Shown here: positions 8,621 through 16,714 of the stretch, one piece after another
How the letters are laid out: each line of letters begins with the position of its first letter
Numbering within the stretch: position 1 is the stretch's first letter
Origin: Neisseria perflava
Lineage (GTDB): Bacteria; Pseudomonadota; Gammaproteobacteria; Burkholderiales; Neisseriaceae
Assembly: GCF_024170405.1 (NCBI RefSeq)
Contig: NZ_JALJYC010000024.1
Location: 1-39,447 of the forward strand
Length of the DNA stretch: 39,447 nt
Reading direction: 5' to 3'
Notes under the pieces: generated by a model
The model's database searches: none
Seen by the model: the letters and a program-made list of their open reading frames with translations, nothing else
Told to the model about the DNA's origin: nothing
Made by a program: the position numbers and the translations under genes

Positions 8621-9763
8621 TTACTGCTTTTTACCCAAAGTCAAATGCGCCTGCGCCAGATAAGCCTCCGACTGCATTTCGGTCATACGGCTGGCGGTGC
8701 GGGTAAACTCCTGCGCAAAATCGCCCTCGACATAAATTTCATCCACTGCCACCGCGCTGGTAGCGCACATTTTAACGCGGTAATCATATAAAACGTCAAT
8801 CAACCAAGTCAAACGGCGCGCCTCGGCTTTTTCCTGCGGGGTCAGGCGTTCCAAACCGGAAATAAACACAATTTCATAATGCTCTGCCAAATACAGATAA
8901 TCCGCCTGCGAGCGCGGGCCGAAACACAAGGCGCGAAAATCAAACCACACGGCACGTTCCGATTGGGCTTTATGCGGAATCTCACGTCCGTGTATGGTGC
9001 TGATTCCGGGATTTAATCCGCTTGTTCCCGACATTTCTTGGAACAATACCGCCAATTTATGTTCGTTTTCTTCATCGGCGGGCACAAAGAAAATTTCCGC
9101 CGGCTTCAAGGTGCGCAAGCGGTAATCTTCGCCGCCGTCCACATTCAACACGGTCAGATTGGCTTCAATCAGCGCAATGGTTGGTAGAAAACTGCTGCGA
9201 TTCTGCCCCTGCGGATAAAGTTCGGACGGCGCGTAATTGGAAGTCGCCACCACCACCACGCCTTCATTAAACAGGTTTTCCAGCAAACGCCCCAAAATCA
9301 TGGCATCGGCAATATCGCTGACGTGAAACTCGTCAAAACACAAAACGCGCGTTTCTTTGGCAATTTCCGCCGCCACCGCCTTCATCGGATTGGCTTCGCT
9401 TTTCAGCCCTTTCAAGCGGGTGTGAATCTCCGTCATAAACGCATGGAAATGTACACGGCGTTTACGTCTATACGGCAGGCAACCGAAAAATGCATCCATC
9501 AAAAAACTTTTACCGCGCCCGACGCCACCGTAGAAATACAGGCCTTTGGGCACTTGCGGCGAACGCAGACTGCGCCCCAAAAAGCGGTTGCGCTTGCGCT
9601 TGAACATCATCAAATCCGTCCACAGTCTATCTAAATGCTCGATAGCGGACGCTTGCGCCTTATCGCTGATAAAACCCGGCTGCTGCGCCGCAGCCTGATA
9701 CCAGGTTAGCGGACTATGGTTATCAAACGCAGGCGGGGAAAATACGTTTTCTCTATCACTCAT
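8621..9763 (-). CDS. zapE: Cell division ATPase ZapE (AFG1 family)
   Basis: A 380-residue P-loop ATPase. Walker A GGVGRGKS is at residues 79-86 and Walker B CFDEF at 142-146. The FHVSDIADAMIL stretch and the DYRVKMCATS segment are typical of the AFG1/YhcM family. ZapE is reported to act at the division septum on FtsZ under some conditions in E. coli; the function here is inferred from family. It lies between ndk and ihfB on the same strand, but with about 95 bp and 180 bp gaps, so it is probably its own unit. Confidence 0.9.
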   Translation of the reverse strand: MSDRENVFSPPAFDNHSPLTWYQAAAQQPGFISDKAQASAIEHLDRLWTDLMMFKRKRNRFLGRSLRSPQVPKGLYFYGGVGRGKSFLMDAFFGCLPYRRKRRVHFHAFMTEIHTRLKGLKSEANPMKAVAAEIAKETRVLCFDEFHVSDIADAMILGRLLENLFNEGVVVVATSNYAPSELYPQGQNRSSFLPTIALIEANLTVLNVDGGEDYRLRTLKPAEIFFVPADEENEHKLAVLFQEMSGTSGLNPGISTIHGREIPHKAQSERAVWFDFRALCFGPRSQADYLYLAEHYEIVFISGLERLTPQEKAEARRLTWLIDVLYDYRVKMCATSAVAVDEIYVEGDFAQEFTRTASRMTEMQSEAYLAQAHLTLGKKQ

Positions 9764-9843
9764 GTTTCAACCTTATTCTTCATTCTTGGCTATGCAGCCG
9801 ACACTATCCGCGCCGGTACAATCCTGCCGACATTATAAAGGAT

Positions 9844-9855
9844 TTCAGACGGCCT
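9844..9855. repeat. Single DUS (AG dialect)
   Basis: One complement-orientation AGGCCGTCTGAA between zapE and ihfB, not part of a hairpin. Confidence 0.9.
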
Positions 9856-9907
9856 CCAAGCCTTTACAACAAATTGCACGCCGGTCATCACGCGGATAAC
9901 ACACGCA

Positions 9908-9932
9908 AAAACGCCGCATTGCTGCGGCGTTT
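9908..9932 (-). terminator. Rho-independent terminator of ihfB
   Basis: A GC-rich stem (AACGCCGCA paired with TGCGGCGTT, 4-base loop) is followed on the minus strand by a run of T. It lies 13 bp after the ihfB stop and is not based on a DUS. Confidence 0.88.
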
Positions 9933-9944
9933 ATCTTACTTCAA

Positions 9945-10259
9945 TTAATTGGCGCCTTCTTGTAAGGCCATGTCCACGCGTTCGCGCAACTCTTTACCCG
10001 GTTTGAAGTGCGGAACATGCTTTTCTGGCACTTCCACACGTTCGCCGGTTTTCGGGTTGCGGCCGATACGTGCCGGACGGTGGTTCAGGTCGAAGCTGCC
10101 AAAACCGCGGATTTCGATTCGTTGGCCGCGAGCCAGCGAACGGGTCATGGTATCAACCAAAACTTTTACGCTGTACTCGACATCTTTAGCCATCAAATGA
10201 TCACCGTTTTTTTCGGCAAAAACCTCTGCCAAACGAACCATTAATTCAGACTTGGTCAT
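9945..10259 (-). CDS. ihfB: Integration host factor subunit beta
   Basis: A 104-residue HU/IHF-family protein. The DNA-intercalating arm is visible as GRNPKTGERVEVP, with the Pro near residue 69, and GQRIEIRGFGSF precedes it. It pairs with IHF alpha to bend DNA at specific sites. It starts 13 bp after the rpsA stop, and cmk-rpsA-ihfB is a conserved proteobacterial arrangement. The stop is followed by a clear intrinsic terminator. Confidence 0.96.
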   Translation of the reverse strand: MTKSELMVRLAEVFAEKNGDHLMAKDVEYSVKVLVDTMTRSLARGQRIEIRGFGSFDLNHRPARIGRNPKTGERVEVPEKHVPHFKPGKELRERVDMALQEGAN

Positions 10260-10272
10260 GTCGGCTGCAACC

Positions 10273-11961
10273 TTATTCTTGGTCGCCGGACAGTTTGGCT
10301 TTCAACAGGTCGCCCAAGCTGGTGGTACCGGCGTGTGCAACTGCGGCAGCAGAATTAACAGAGTTCAGCGCATCGCGGTTTTCTTTAGCGTCTTTCGCTT
10401 TCACAGACAGGCGGATGCTGCGGTTTTTGCGGTCAACGGTTACGATAACGGCTTCAACTTCGTCACCGGCGTTCAGCTTGGTGGACAAGTCTTCTACGCG
10501 GTCAGCGGCAAATTCGGCAGCCGGCAGGTAAGCTTCTACTTCGTCGGTCAAGGCAATCACGGCGCCCTTGGCGTCAACGGATTTCACAGTACCTTTAACC
10601 AGAGAACCTTTGTCGTTCACGCTGATGAAGTTGTTGAACGGATCGCCTTCCAGCTGTTTGATGCCCAAAGAGATGCGCTCTTTGTCCACGTCGATGGCCA
10701 ATACGACGGCTTCAACTTCTTCGCCTTTTTTGTATTTGCGTACCGCTTCTTCGCCTGCTTCGGTCCAAGACAGGTCAGACAGGTGAACCAAACCGTCGAT
10801 ACCGCCCGGCAAGCCTACGAATACGCCGAAGTCGGTGATGGATTTAACGGCACCGCTGATTTTGTCGCCTTTGTTGTGGTTGGCGGCAAATTCTTCCCAC
10901 GGATTAGCCTGGCATTGTTTCATGCCCAAAGAAATACGACGACGGTCTTCGTCGATTTCCAGAATCATCACTTCTACTTCGTCACCCAGTTGAACCACTT
11001 TGCTCGGGTGTACGTTTTTGTTGGTCCAGTCCATTTCGGAAACGTGTACCAAACCTTCGATGCCTTGTTCGATTTCAACGAACGCACCGTAATCGGTCAG
11101 GTTAGACACTTTACCGAAGATACGGGTACCTTGCGGATAGCGGCGGGTCAGGCCGTTCCACGGGTCTTCACCCAGTTGTTTCATACCCAGAGAAACGCGT
11201 TGTTTTTCTTGGTCGAATTTCAATACTTTGGCTTCTACTTCTTGGCCGACTTCCAGCACTTCGCTCGGGTGTTTCACACGGCGCCATGCCAGGTCGGTGA
11301 TGTGCAGCAGGCCGTCGATACCGCCCAAATCAACGAATGCACCGTAGTCGGTAATGTTTTTCACGATACCTTTAACCACTGCGCCTTCTTGCAGGTTTTC
11401 CAGCAGGGCTTTGCGCTCTTCGCCCAAAGTCGCTTCCAGAACCGCACGGCGTGATACCACAACGTTGTTGCGTTTTTTGTCCAGTTTGATAACTTTGAAT
11501 TCAATCTCTTTGCCTTCAAAGTGAGAAGTGTCTTTAACGGGACGTACGTCAACCAGCGAGCCCGGCAGGAATGCGCGGATGCTGTTGATCATCACGGTCA
11601 GGCCGCCTTTGACTTTACCGTTGATAACACCGGACAGGATGTCGCCGTTTTCCATGGCTTCTTCCAGAGCAATCCAGTCGGCAGCGCGTTTGGCTTTTTC
11701 GCGTGACAGTTTGGTTTCGCCGAAGCCGTTTTCAACGGATTCGATGGTCACGGTTACGAAATCGCCTACTTTAACTTCAATCTCGCCCTGAGCGTTTTTG
11801 AATTCAGCCACATCAATCAGAGATTCTGATTTCAAACCGGCGTTTACTGTCACAAAGTTGGGGTCGATGTTGACCACTTCGGCAGTAATCACTTCACCGG
11901 GGTTCATCTCTTGCAGGGTAAAGCTTTCTTCCAACAACTGGGCAAAATTTTCCATAGTCAT
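10273..11961 (-). CDS. rpsA: 30S ribosomal protein S1
   Basis: 562 residues from the ATG at 11961, preceded by an AAGAGA purine tract. An in-frame extension to 12078 runs through the leader and hairpin region and is rejected. Another ATG two codons later (11955) is possible. Six S1 RNA-binding domains are present, the last four showing repeated ITDYGAFVDLGG-type strands and RRISLGMKQ-type ends. S1 helps the 30S subunit bind and unfold mRNA leaders. It lies between cmk and ihfB. Confidence 0.97.
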   Translation of the reverse strand: MTMENFAQLLEESFTLQEMNPGEVITAEVVNIDPNFVTVNAGLKSESLIDVAEFKNAQGEIEVKVGDFVTVTIESVENGFGETKLSREKAKRAADWIALEEAMENGDILSGVINGKVKGGLTVMINSIRAFLPGSLVDVRPVKDTSHFEGKEIEFKVIKLDKKRNNVVVSRRAVLEATLGEERKALLENLQEGAVVKGIVKNITDYGAFVDLGGIDGLLHITDLAWRRVKHPSEVLEVGQEVEAKVLKFDQEKQRVSLGMKQLGEDPWNGLTRRYPQGTRIFGKVSNLTDYGAFVEIEQGIEGLVHVSEMDWTNKNVHPSKVVQLGDEVEVMILEIDEDRRRISLGMKQCQANPWEEFAANHNKGDKISGAVKSITDFGVFVGLPGGIDGLVHLSDLSWTEAGEEAVRKYKKGEEVEAVVLAIDVDKERISLGIKQLEGDPFNNFISVNDKGSLVKGTVKSVDAKGAVIALTDEVEAYLPAAEFAADRVEDLSTKLNAGDEVEAVIVTVDRKNRSIRLSVKAKDAKENRDALNSVNSAAAVAHAGTTSLGDLLKAKLSGDQE

Positions 11962-12012
11962 ATATTCTCTTTTCGGTACACCGCCAAGGGGTGCGGGGTT
12001 GGTTGCATAAAA

Positions 12013-12035
12013 TCTGCCGCCCTTGGCGCGGCAGA
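12013..12035 (-). other. Hairpin in the rpsA leader
   Basis: TCTGCCGC and GCGGCAGA form an 8-bp perfect stem with a 7-nt loop, about 50 nt upstream of the rpsA start and not followed by a T-run. It could be part of an autoregulatory leader, since S1 controls its own translation in enterobacteria, but that is inference. Confidence 0.45.
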
Positions 12036-12054
12036 CGGTTGAAATATTAAAATT

Positions 12055-12093
12055 TTTCAGACGGCCTTTTTCCGTCAAAAGGCCGTCTGAAAG
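12055..12093 (-). terminator. Inverted DUS terminator after cmk
   Basis: A complement DUS at 12056-12067 and a direct DUS at 12080-12091 form a stem 27 bp after the cmk stop. It separates cmk from rpsA. Confidence 0.82.
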
Positions 12094-12119
12094 AAAACGG
12101 GAGAATTATACAGCAATTC

Positions 12120-12779
12120 TCAGACTTTACTATACCAATCAAGCACTTTTTTTACGGTTTCTTCAATGCCCAATTCCGTGGTATCCAATAATTGCGCATC
12201 GGGCAGCTGTTGCAGCGGAGCGACGGCACGGCGGCGGTCGGCTTCATCGCGCGCTTCAATGTCGGCCAAAATCCGTTCAAATGCTACGCCTTCGCACGGC
12301 AGGCCGATTTGTTTGGCGCGGCGCTCGGCACGTACTTGCGCACTGGCGGTCAGAAAAATCTTCAACTGCGCATTTGGGAAAATGACCGAACCGATGTCGC
12401 GGCCATCGGCCACCAAACCTTTGCCGGTCAGAAAATCGCGCTGACGCTGCAACAAAGCGGCACGCACGGCAGGCAGCTGCGCCACGGCCGATGCGCCCAT
12501 GCCGATGGCTTCGCTGCGGATGGCTTCGGATACGTCCTCTCCGGCCAATAATACCTTCTGACCGTCAAACTGCGCCGGCAGCTGCTCGGCCAATGCCGCC
12601 ACAGCAGCCTCGTCCGCCCAATCCGTTTCCTGTTTTTGCGCATACAGCGCGGTCAGGCGGTATAAAGCGCCGGAATCCAAATAATCGAAACCCAAAATAG
12701 CGGCCACGCGTGAAGCAATCGTACCTTTGCCCGAGGCGCTCGGGCCGTCGATGGCGATGACTTTTTGTTTGTCTGACAT
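12120..12779 (-). CDS. cmk: Cytidylate kinase
   Basis: A 219-residue enzyme that phosphorylates CMP and dCMP to the diphosphates. The P-loop GPSASGKGT spans residues 12-20, YRLTALYAQ follows, and VADGRDIGSVIFPNA is the classic Cmk substrate-binding signature. KIFLTASAQVRAERR is the lid-proximal segment. It is first in the cmk-rpsA-ihfB arrangement, although an inverted DUS hairpin between cmk and rpsA suggests that most transcripts end there and that rpsA has its own promoter. Confidence 0.97.
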   Translation of the reverse strand: MSDKQKVIAIDGPSASGKGTIASRVAAILGFDYLDSGALYRLTALYAQKQETDWADEAAVAALAEQLPAQFDGQKVLLAGEDVSEAIRSEAIGMGASAVAQLPAVRAALLQRQRDFLTGKGLVADGRDIGSVIFPNAQLKIFLTASAQVRAERRAKQIGLPCEGVAFERILADIEARDEADRRRAVAPLQQLPDAQLLDTTELGIEETVKKVLDWYSKV

Positions 12780-13121
12780 AGTCGTGTTCTCTTTTCGTAA
12801 CAGGAAAGGTGGATTCAGACGGCGTTTTTAATGAATTTTCAAAGCAATACGCTACATCGTACGGGTGTGCAACTCCGGCATACGACCACAATACGTTTCC
12901 GGCCGCCGACAGGCAAACTTGAAAACGCCATCTCCTGCGCAGTGACAGGCAGTCTGAAAATATCCAAATATCGCGAATGCCGCATTATAAACAAAATTCC
13001 GGCAACGGCTTTAATTTTTCAGACGGCATTGCCCCGCTTAGGCGGCCGTTTCACCGCCCCAAATATCCAAAATGCTTTATCACGGGTATAATCGCCACCG
13101 TTTATTTAACGGAATTTAACC
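12780..13121. other. Intergenic region between divergent cmk and uraA
   Basis: No gene seen in about 340 bp. It holds DUS-like words near 12813 (one end differs), 12949 (variant GGCAGTCTGAA) and 13018-13029 (AT-dialect complement), plus the uraA promoter at its right end. The variant copies suggest uptake sequences under weak selection or decaying. Confidence 0.6.
13087..13092 (+). promoter_or_regulatory. Probable uraA -10 element
   Basis: A perfect TATAAT sits 30 bp before the uraA start, preceded by GGG. The -35 at 17-bp spacing (TATCCA) is weak. The implied 5' leader is only about 20-25 nt, leaving no room for a PyrR- or attenuator-type leader. Confidence 0.5.
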
Positions 13122-14348
13122 ATGCAACAACTGAAATTAGCCATTTCCGGCGCACAAATCTTGTTTGTCGCCTTCGGTGCGATGGTGCTCGTTCCCCTGC
13201 TCACCGGTTTGAATCCGGCGCTGGCGCTGCTGGGTGCGGGTATCGGCACCTTACTGTTCCAAATCGTCACCAAACGCAAAGTGCCGATTTTCTTAGGTTC
13301 GTCGTTTGCCTTTATCGCACCGATTATTTATTCCGTCGGCGAATGGGGACTGCCGTCAACCATGTTCGGCCTGTTTGCCGCCGGTTTTATGTATTTCGTG
13401 TTTGCCGCCCTTATCCGCTGGCGCGGTTTGGAAGCGGTACACCGCCTGCTGCCGCCGGTGGTCATCGGGCCGGTGATTATGGTCATCGGCTTGTCTGTGG
13501 CTGCTTCGGCCAGCCAGATGGCGATGGGGCAGTCGGGCGGCAAGCAGGTGATGGATTACACCCAGTCGCTGCTGCTGGCGGGCTTTACGTTTGCCGTAAC
13601 CGTGATTGTGTCGGTATTCGGCAGCAAAATGATGAAGCTGATTCCGATTTTAATCGGTGTGGCGGCGGGCTATCTGCTGGCACTGGTTTTGGGCTTGGTG
13701 GATACTTCTGGCATCGCCGCCGCGCCGTGGTTTGCCGTGCCGCACTTTGAAACGCCGCAGGTCAACTGGCAGGCGGCGCTGTTTATGCTGCCGGTTGCCA
13801 TCGCCCCCGCGATTGAACACATCGGCGGCATTATGGCCATCGGCAATGTAACCGGCAAGGATTACGCCAAAGATCCGGGCCTGGATAAAACGCTGACGGG
13901 CGACGGTCTGGGCGTGTGCGTGGCCGGTTTGATTGGCGGGCCTCCCGTGACCACCTACGGCGAAGTCACCGGCACGGTGATGATTACCAAAAACAGCAAC
14001 CCGAAAATCATGACGTGGGCAGCGATTTTTGCCATCTACATGGCGTTTTTCGGTAAATTCAATGCCTTTTTAGCATCGATTCCGCTGCCGGTGATGGGCG
14101 GAATTATGATTCTGCTGTTCGGCACCATCGCCTCTTTGGGTCTGAAAGCCATGATTGATGCCAAAGTGGATTTGATGCAGCCGAAAAATCTGGTGATTGT
14201 CAGCTCGGTATTGACCACCGGCGTGGGCGGAATGGTGATTAAAATCGGCACGCTCAGCTTTGCCGGAGTGGGCTTGTGCGCGATTTTGGCGATTGTCTTG
14301 AACCTGATTCTGCCAAACCGCACGGAAAATGCCGAAGCGGGCAGCTAA
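13122..14348 (+). CDS. uraA: Uracil permease (NCS2/NAT family)
   Basis: A 408-residue inner-membrane uracil:proton symporter with about 14 hydrophobic segments. Family motifs are visible: HRLLPPVVIGPVIMVIGLSVA in the core, PAIEHIGGIMAIGNVTGKDY (the Glu/His region that binds the base), and GDGLGVCVAGLIGGPPVTTYGE with the NAT signature. It starts shortly after a TATAAT box and ends in an AT-dialect inverted DUS terminator, so it appears monocistronic. Confidence 0.94.
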   Translation: MQQLKLAISGAQILFVAFGAMVLVPLLTGLNPALALLGAGIGTLLFQIVTKRKVPIFLGSSFAFIAPIIYSVGEWGLPSTMFGLFAAGFMYFVFAALIRWRGLEAVHRLLPPVVIGPVIMVIGLSVAASASQMAMGQSGGKQVMDYTQSLLLAGFTFAVTVIVSVFGSKMMKLIPILIGVAAGYLLALVLGLVDTSGIAAAPWFAVPHFETPQVNWQAALFMLPVAIAPAIEHIGGIMAIGNVTGKDYAKDPGLDKTLTGDGLGVCVAGLIGGPPVTTYGEVTGTVMITKNSNPKIMTWAAIFAIYMAFFGKFNAFLASIPLPVMGGIMILLFGTIASLGLKAMIDAKVDLMQPKNLVIVSSVLTTGVGGMVIKIGTLSFAGVGLCAILAIVLNLILPNRTENAEAGS

Positions 14349-14369
14349 CCTCTCCCATTTGATATGAAT

Positions 14370-14405
14370 AATGCCGTCTGAACATTCGTTTTTTCAGACG
14401 GCATT
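14370..14405 (+). terminator. Inverted AT-DUS terminator after uraA
   Basis: ATGCCGTCTGAA at 14371 pairs with its complement ending at 14404, with a T-rich loop and a following T-run. Confidence 0.87.
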
Positions 14406-14420
14406 ATTTTATTTTTCCTA

Positions 14421-14448
14421 TTGACTTCATCAACATTTATCCCCATAG
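14421..14448 (+). promoter_or_regulatory. Sigma-32-like heat-shock promoter of cbpA-cbpM
   Basis: TTGACTT (14421-14427), a 13-bp spacer and CCCCATAG (14441-14448) match the RpoH consensus layout, whose CCCCAT-type -10 is distinctive. It lies 41 bp upstream of the cbpA start, after the uraA terminator. Confidence 0.65.
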
Positions 14449-14489
14449 TCATTTTATTAATTCATTATTAAATCAATAAAGGCTCGACT

Positions 14490-15380
14490 ATGGCAGACAA
14501 AAACTATTACGACATACTCGGCGTGGCCAAAGATGCGGATAATGCCGCCATCAAAAAAGCCTACCGCAAACTGGTACGCAAATACCATCCCGATGTCAGC
14601 AAAGAACCCGATGCGGCCGAGCGCACCACCGAAATCAATTTGGCTTACGAAACCCTGTCGGACAAAGACAAACGCGCCGAATACGATGAAATGCTGGCCA
14701 ACCCTTACAGCCATGCCGGTGCGCAAGGCGGCAGCGGCAATCCGTTTGGTGCGGGCGGCACGCCTTTCGGCAACGGCGGTTTCCGTTACGAATACCACAC
14801 CGACGGCAGCGAACCTTTCGGCAGCGGCGACTTCAACTTTGAAGACCTGTTTTCATCGTTCAACCGCAGCCAGCGCAGCAGCCGCCAGCAGCAGCCGACC
14901 GGCCCGATTAAAGGCGAAGACCAATACGGCGAATTGGACGTGGATATTTACGCCGCCTATGTCGGCGCGGAACGTACCCTGACCGTCAACGTCCCCACCA
15001 CCGATGCCTACGGCCGCGTGGCCTACGAAGCGAAAACGCTGAATGTCAAAATCCCGAAAGGCATTAGCGAAGGCCAGCAAATCCGCCTGAGCGGGCAAGG
15101 TCTGCCCGGTTACAACGGCGGCGCCAACGGCGATTTGTATCTGACCATCAAATTCCACGCCCGCCCTGATTTGTATGTGCAAAACAAAAAAGACGTGTAC
15201 CAAACCATTGATGTGACCCCGTGGCAGGCCGTGCTCGGCGGCAAAATTACCGTTTCCACCGCCAAAGAGCCGGGCGACTTGTATCTGAACATCCGCATTA
15301 CCGTCCCGCCCATCGAAAACGAAGCCGACCGCGCCGCTTGGCAGCAACTGGCCGATCACTTCGCCGGACGCTCCGCATAA
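14490..15380 (+). CDS. cbpA: DnaJ-class co-chaperone CbpA (curved DNA-binding protein)
   Basis: 296 residues. The J domain is at 1 to about 70, with the HPD motif at 33-35. A Gly/Phe-rich linker spans about 72-118 and DnaJ C-terminal beta-domains about 139-290. The Cys-rich zinc finger of DnaJ is absent, which defines the CbpA (type II) class. It stimulates DnaK ATPase and in E. coli also binds curved DNA. The cbpM modulator gene begins 12 bp downstream, and a sigma-32-like promoter lies 41 bp upstream. RBS AAAGG precedes the start. Confidence 0.94.
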   Translation: MADKNYYDILGVAKDADNAAIKKAYRKLVRKYHPDVSKEPDAAERTTEINLAYETLSDKDKRAEYDEMLANPYSHAGAQGGSGNPFGAGGTPFGNGGFRYEYHTDGSEPFGSGDFNFEDLFSSFNRSQRSSRQQQPTGPIKGEDQYGELDVDIYAAYVGAERTLTVNVPTTDAYGRVAYEAKTLNVKIPKGISEGQQIRLSGQGLPGYNGGANGDLYLTIKFHARPDLYVQNKKDVYQTIDVTPWQAVLGGKITVSTAKEPGDLYLNIRITVPPIENEADRAAWQQLADHFAGRSA

Positions 15381-15392
15381 GAAAGGACAACT

Positions 15393-15689
15393 ATGAATCC
15401 GCATACCGACATTACCCTGACCTTTGAAGAACTGCTCGCCGCCAGCAACAGCCGCCGTGACTGGCTGCTGGCGCTGGTAGAAGAAGACATCATCAGCGTC
15501 AGCGACACCCCCGAACACAGCAGCTTCGGCAGTTTCCAACTCGCCCGCATGCGCCGCGCCCAGCGTATCGCGCATGACTTTGAAGCCGGTGTTCCCGCGC
15601 TGGGCTTGATTATGCGCCTGCTCGATGAGGTGGAAGAGCTGCGCAAACTGCAACGGCCGCTGTCGTTGCTGGATGTTGAACGGGAGTAA
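15393..15689 (+). CDS. cbpM: Chaperone modulator CbpM (MerR-like)
   Basis: 98 residues, preceded by an AGAAAGGA Shine-Dalgarno. It has a MerR-like winged-helix core (TFEELLAASNSRRDWLLALVEEDIIS) followed by a helical segment LARMRRAQRIAHDFEAGVPALGLIMRLLDEVEEL, which is typical of CbpM. CbpM binds the CbpA J domain and inhibits its co-chaperone and DNA-binding activities. It is paired with cbpA as in other proteobacteria and followed by a bidirectional DUS terminator. Confidence 0.92.
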   Translation: MNPHTDITLTFEELLAASNSRRDWLLALVEEDIISVSDTPEHSSFGSFQLARMRRAQRIAHDFEAGVPALGLIMRLLDEVEELRKLQRPLSLLDVERE

Positions 15690-15700
15690 TTTTCCTGAAG

Positions 15701-15742
15701 AAAAGGCCGTCTGAAAACACTGATGTTTTCAGACGGCCTTTT
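15701..15742. terminator. Bidirectional inverted DUS terminator
   Basis: A perfect stem with an AAAAGGCCGTCTGAAAACA arm and its complement lies between cbpM (plus) and the convergent DUF4230 gene (minus). It is followed by a 10-bp direct duplication (TTCTTTAATT twice, 15741-15760). Confidence 0.87.
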
Positions 15743-15767
15743 CTTTAATTTTCTTTAATTATAGTGA

Positions 15768-15842
15768 GGTAGATTAGGATGAAATCCCAACAGAAACTAA
15801 AGCAAACTAAAGCAGCGTTGGGTTGGCAATCCAACCTACACC
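15768..15842. repeat. Imperfect inverted repeat element, not DUS
   Basis: A 24-bp left arm (15768-15791, GGTAG...CCCAAC) is an imperfect complement of the right arm (15817-15842, GTTGGG...CTACACC). The right arm also folds by itself (GGTTGG/CCAACC). The GTAGGTT/AACCCA words recur in the element at 28026-28080. It looks like a small dispersed repeat. Confidence 0.5.
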
Positions 15843-15885
15843 ATGCTGATGTTTTCAGACGGCATAAATTGATTCCCTGCTATAT

Positions 15886-16500
15886 TCAAGCCTGACACAC
15901 CGGCACTGCCGCCGGATACACCGATACCTCGGTCTGCGTCAGCGCAAACAGATTTTCCAACTGCGCCTGCGCTTGGCGGTTGGCATGTTGCAGGATGTCG
16001 GCTTTACAGGCGCTTTGCAATACCTGCTTGCGCGCCGCCTGCTGCACCTCGTTAAACACCGCCTTATCCGGTGGCAACAAATTAAACGTGCCGGTTTGAA
16101 TGTCATACACCTCAATATTTTCCAAATCCACGCTGAGGATTTCCACCGGCGGCAGGCTGATGATGACTTTGCCGTCCACGATATTGACATTGTCTGCCGT
16201 TAAGTTGTCCAAATCCAAACCCGCCAACACCTTGCCGCGCACGGTAAACAGCCCGCTTTGCGCGTCCTGCCACAGCTTGCGCCAATCGCCTTTTTTCTCC
16301 GTGCGGATAATCGTGTCGATGTAAAACGCCGTGCTTTCCAAGCGGTTCATCTGTTTAAGCTGCATGACCACGCCATCGCGCGTTAATGCGTTGTGCGCAG
16401 GTTGTTCGTCAGCGTGGCCATAAAGCCAACTGCCCGCCGCCAACGCCACCACACACAATACCACCAATCCCACTACTCGGCTGAATATTTTTCCCATCAT
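15886..16500 (-). CDS. DUF4230 domain-containing membrane-anchored protein
   Basis: 204 residues. An N-terminal hydrophobic anchor or signal (VVGLVVLCVVALAAGSWLYG) is followed by a periplasmic domain with the features of DUF4230: an alternating strand region VIISLPPVEILSVDLENIEVYDIQTGTFNLL and a C-terminal helix AARKQVLQSACKADILQHANRQAQAQLENL. Its function is unknown. Two consecutive ATGs (16500, 16497) follow an AAGGAAA tract, and either may be used. It is a single gene between the convergent cbpM and the divergent ribB. A single AT-DUS complement lies at 15854-15865 just after its stop. Confidence 0.8.
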   Translation of the reverse strand: MMGKIFSRVVGLVVLCVVALAAGSWLYGHADEQPAHNALTRDGVVMQLKQMNRLESTAFYIDTIIRTEKKGDWRKLWQDAQSGLFTVRGKVLAGLDLDNLTADNVNIVDGKVIISLPPVEILSVDLENIEVYDIQTGTFNLLPPDKAVFNEVQQAARKQVLQSACKADILQHANRQAQAQLENLFALTQTEVSVYPAAVPVCQA

Positions 16501-16566
16501 ATTTTCCTTAGCAAACAGTATTCTAGATATGACGCCAATCGCCGTATATTCAAGCCTTCTGCCGTA

Positions 16567-16602
16567 AGGCCGTCTGAAAGCCGCTGCATTTTCAGACGGC
16601 CT
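16567..16602. repeat. Inverted DUS pair in a divergent promoter region
   Basis: A direct DUS (16567-16578) and its complement (16591-16602) form a stem between the divergent DUF4230 and ribB genes, where no transcript needs to end. This differs from the usual location after stop codons. Confidence 0.8.
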
Positions 16603-16714
16603 TTTACCGTTCCAAATATTACTAAAAAGTAATTAATAAAAAATATTACCAAATTTGCTTTTTTACGCCGTATCAGCCTACAATCGGCAGCGTGTTCCGT
16701 TCAAAGGAGAACGC

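Noticed and set aside
10252..11454. A 400-residue plus-strand ORF opposite rpsA
   Set aside because: It is an antisense shadow of a highly conserved S1 gene, has unusual composition (Phe/Gln/Val rich) and no RBS context.
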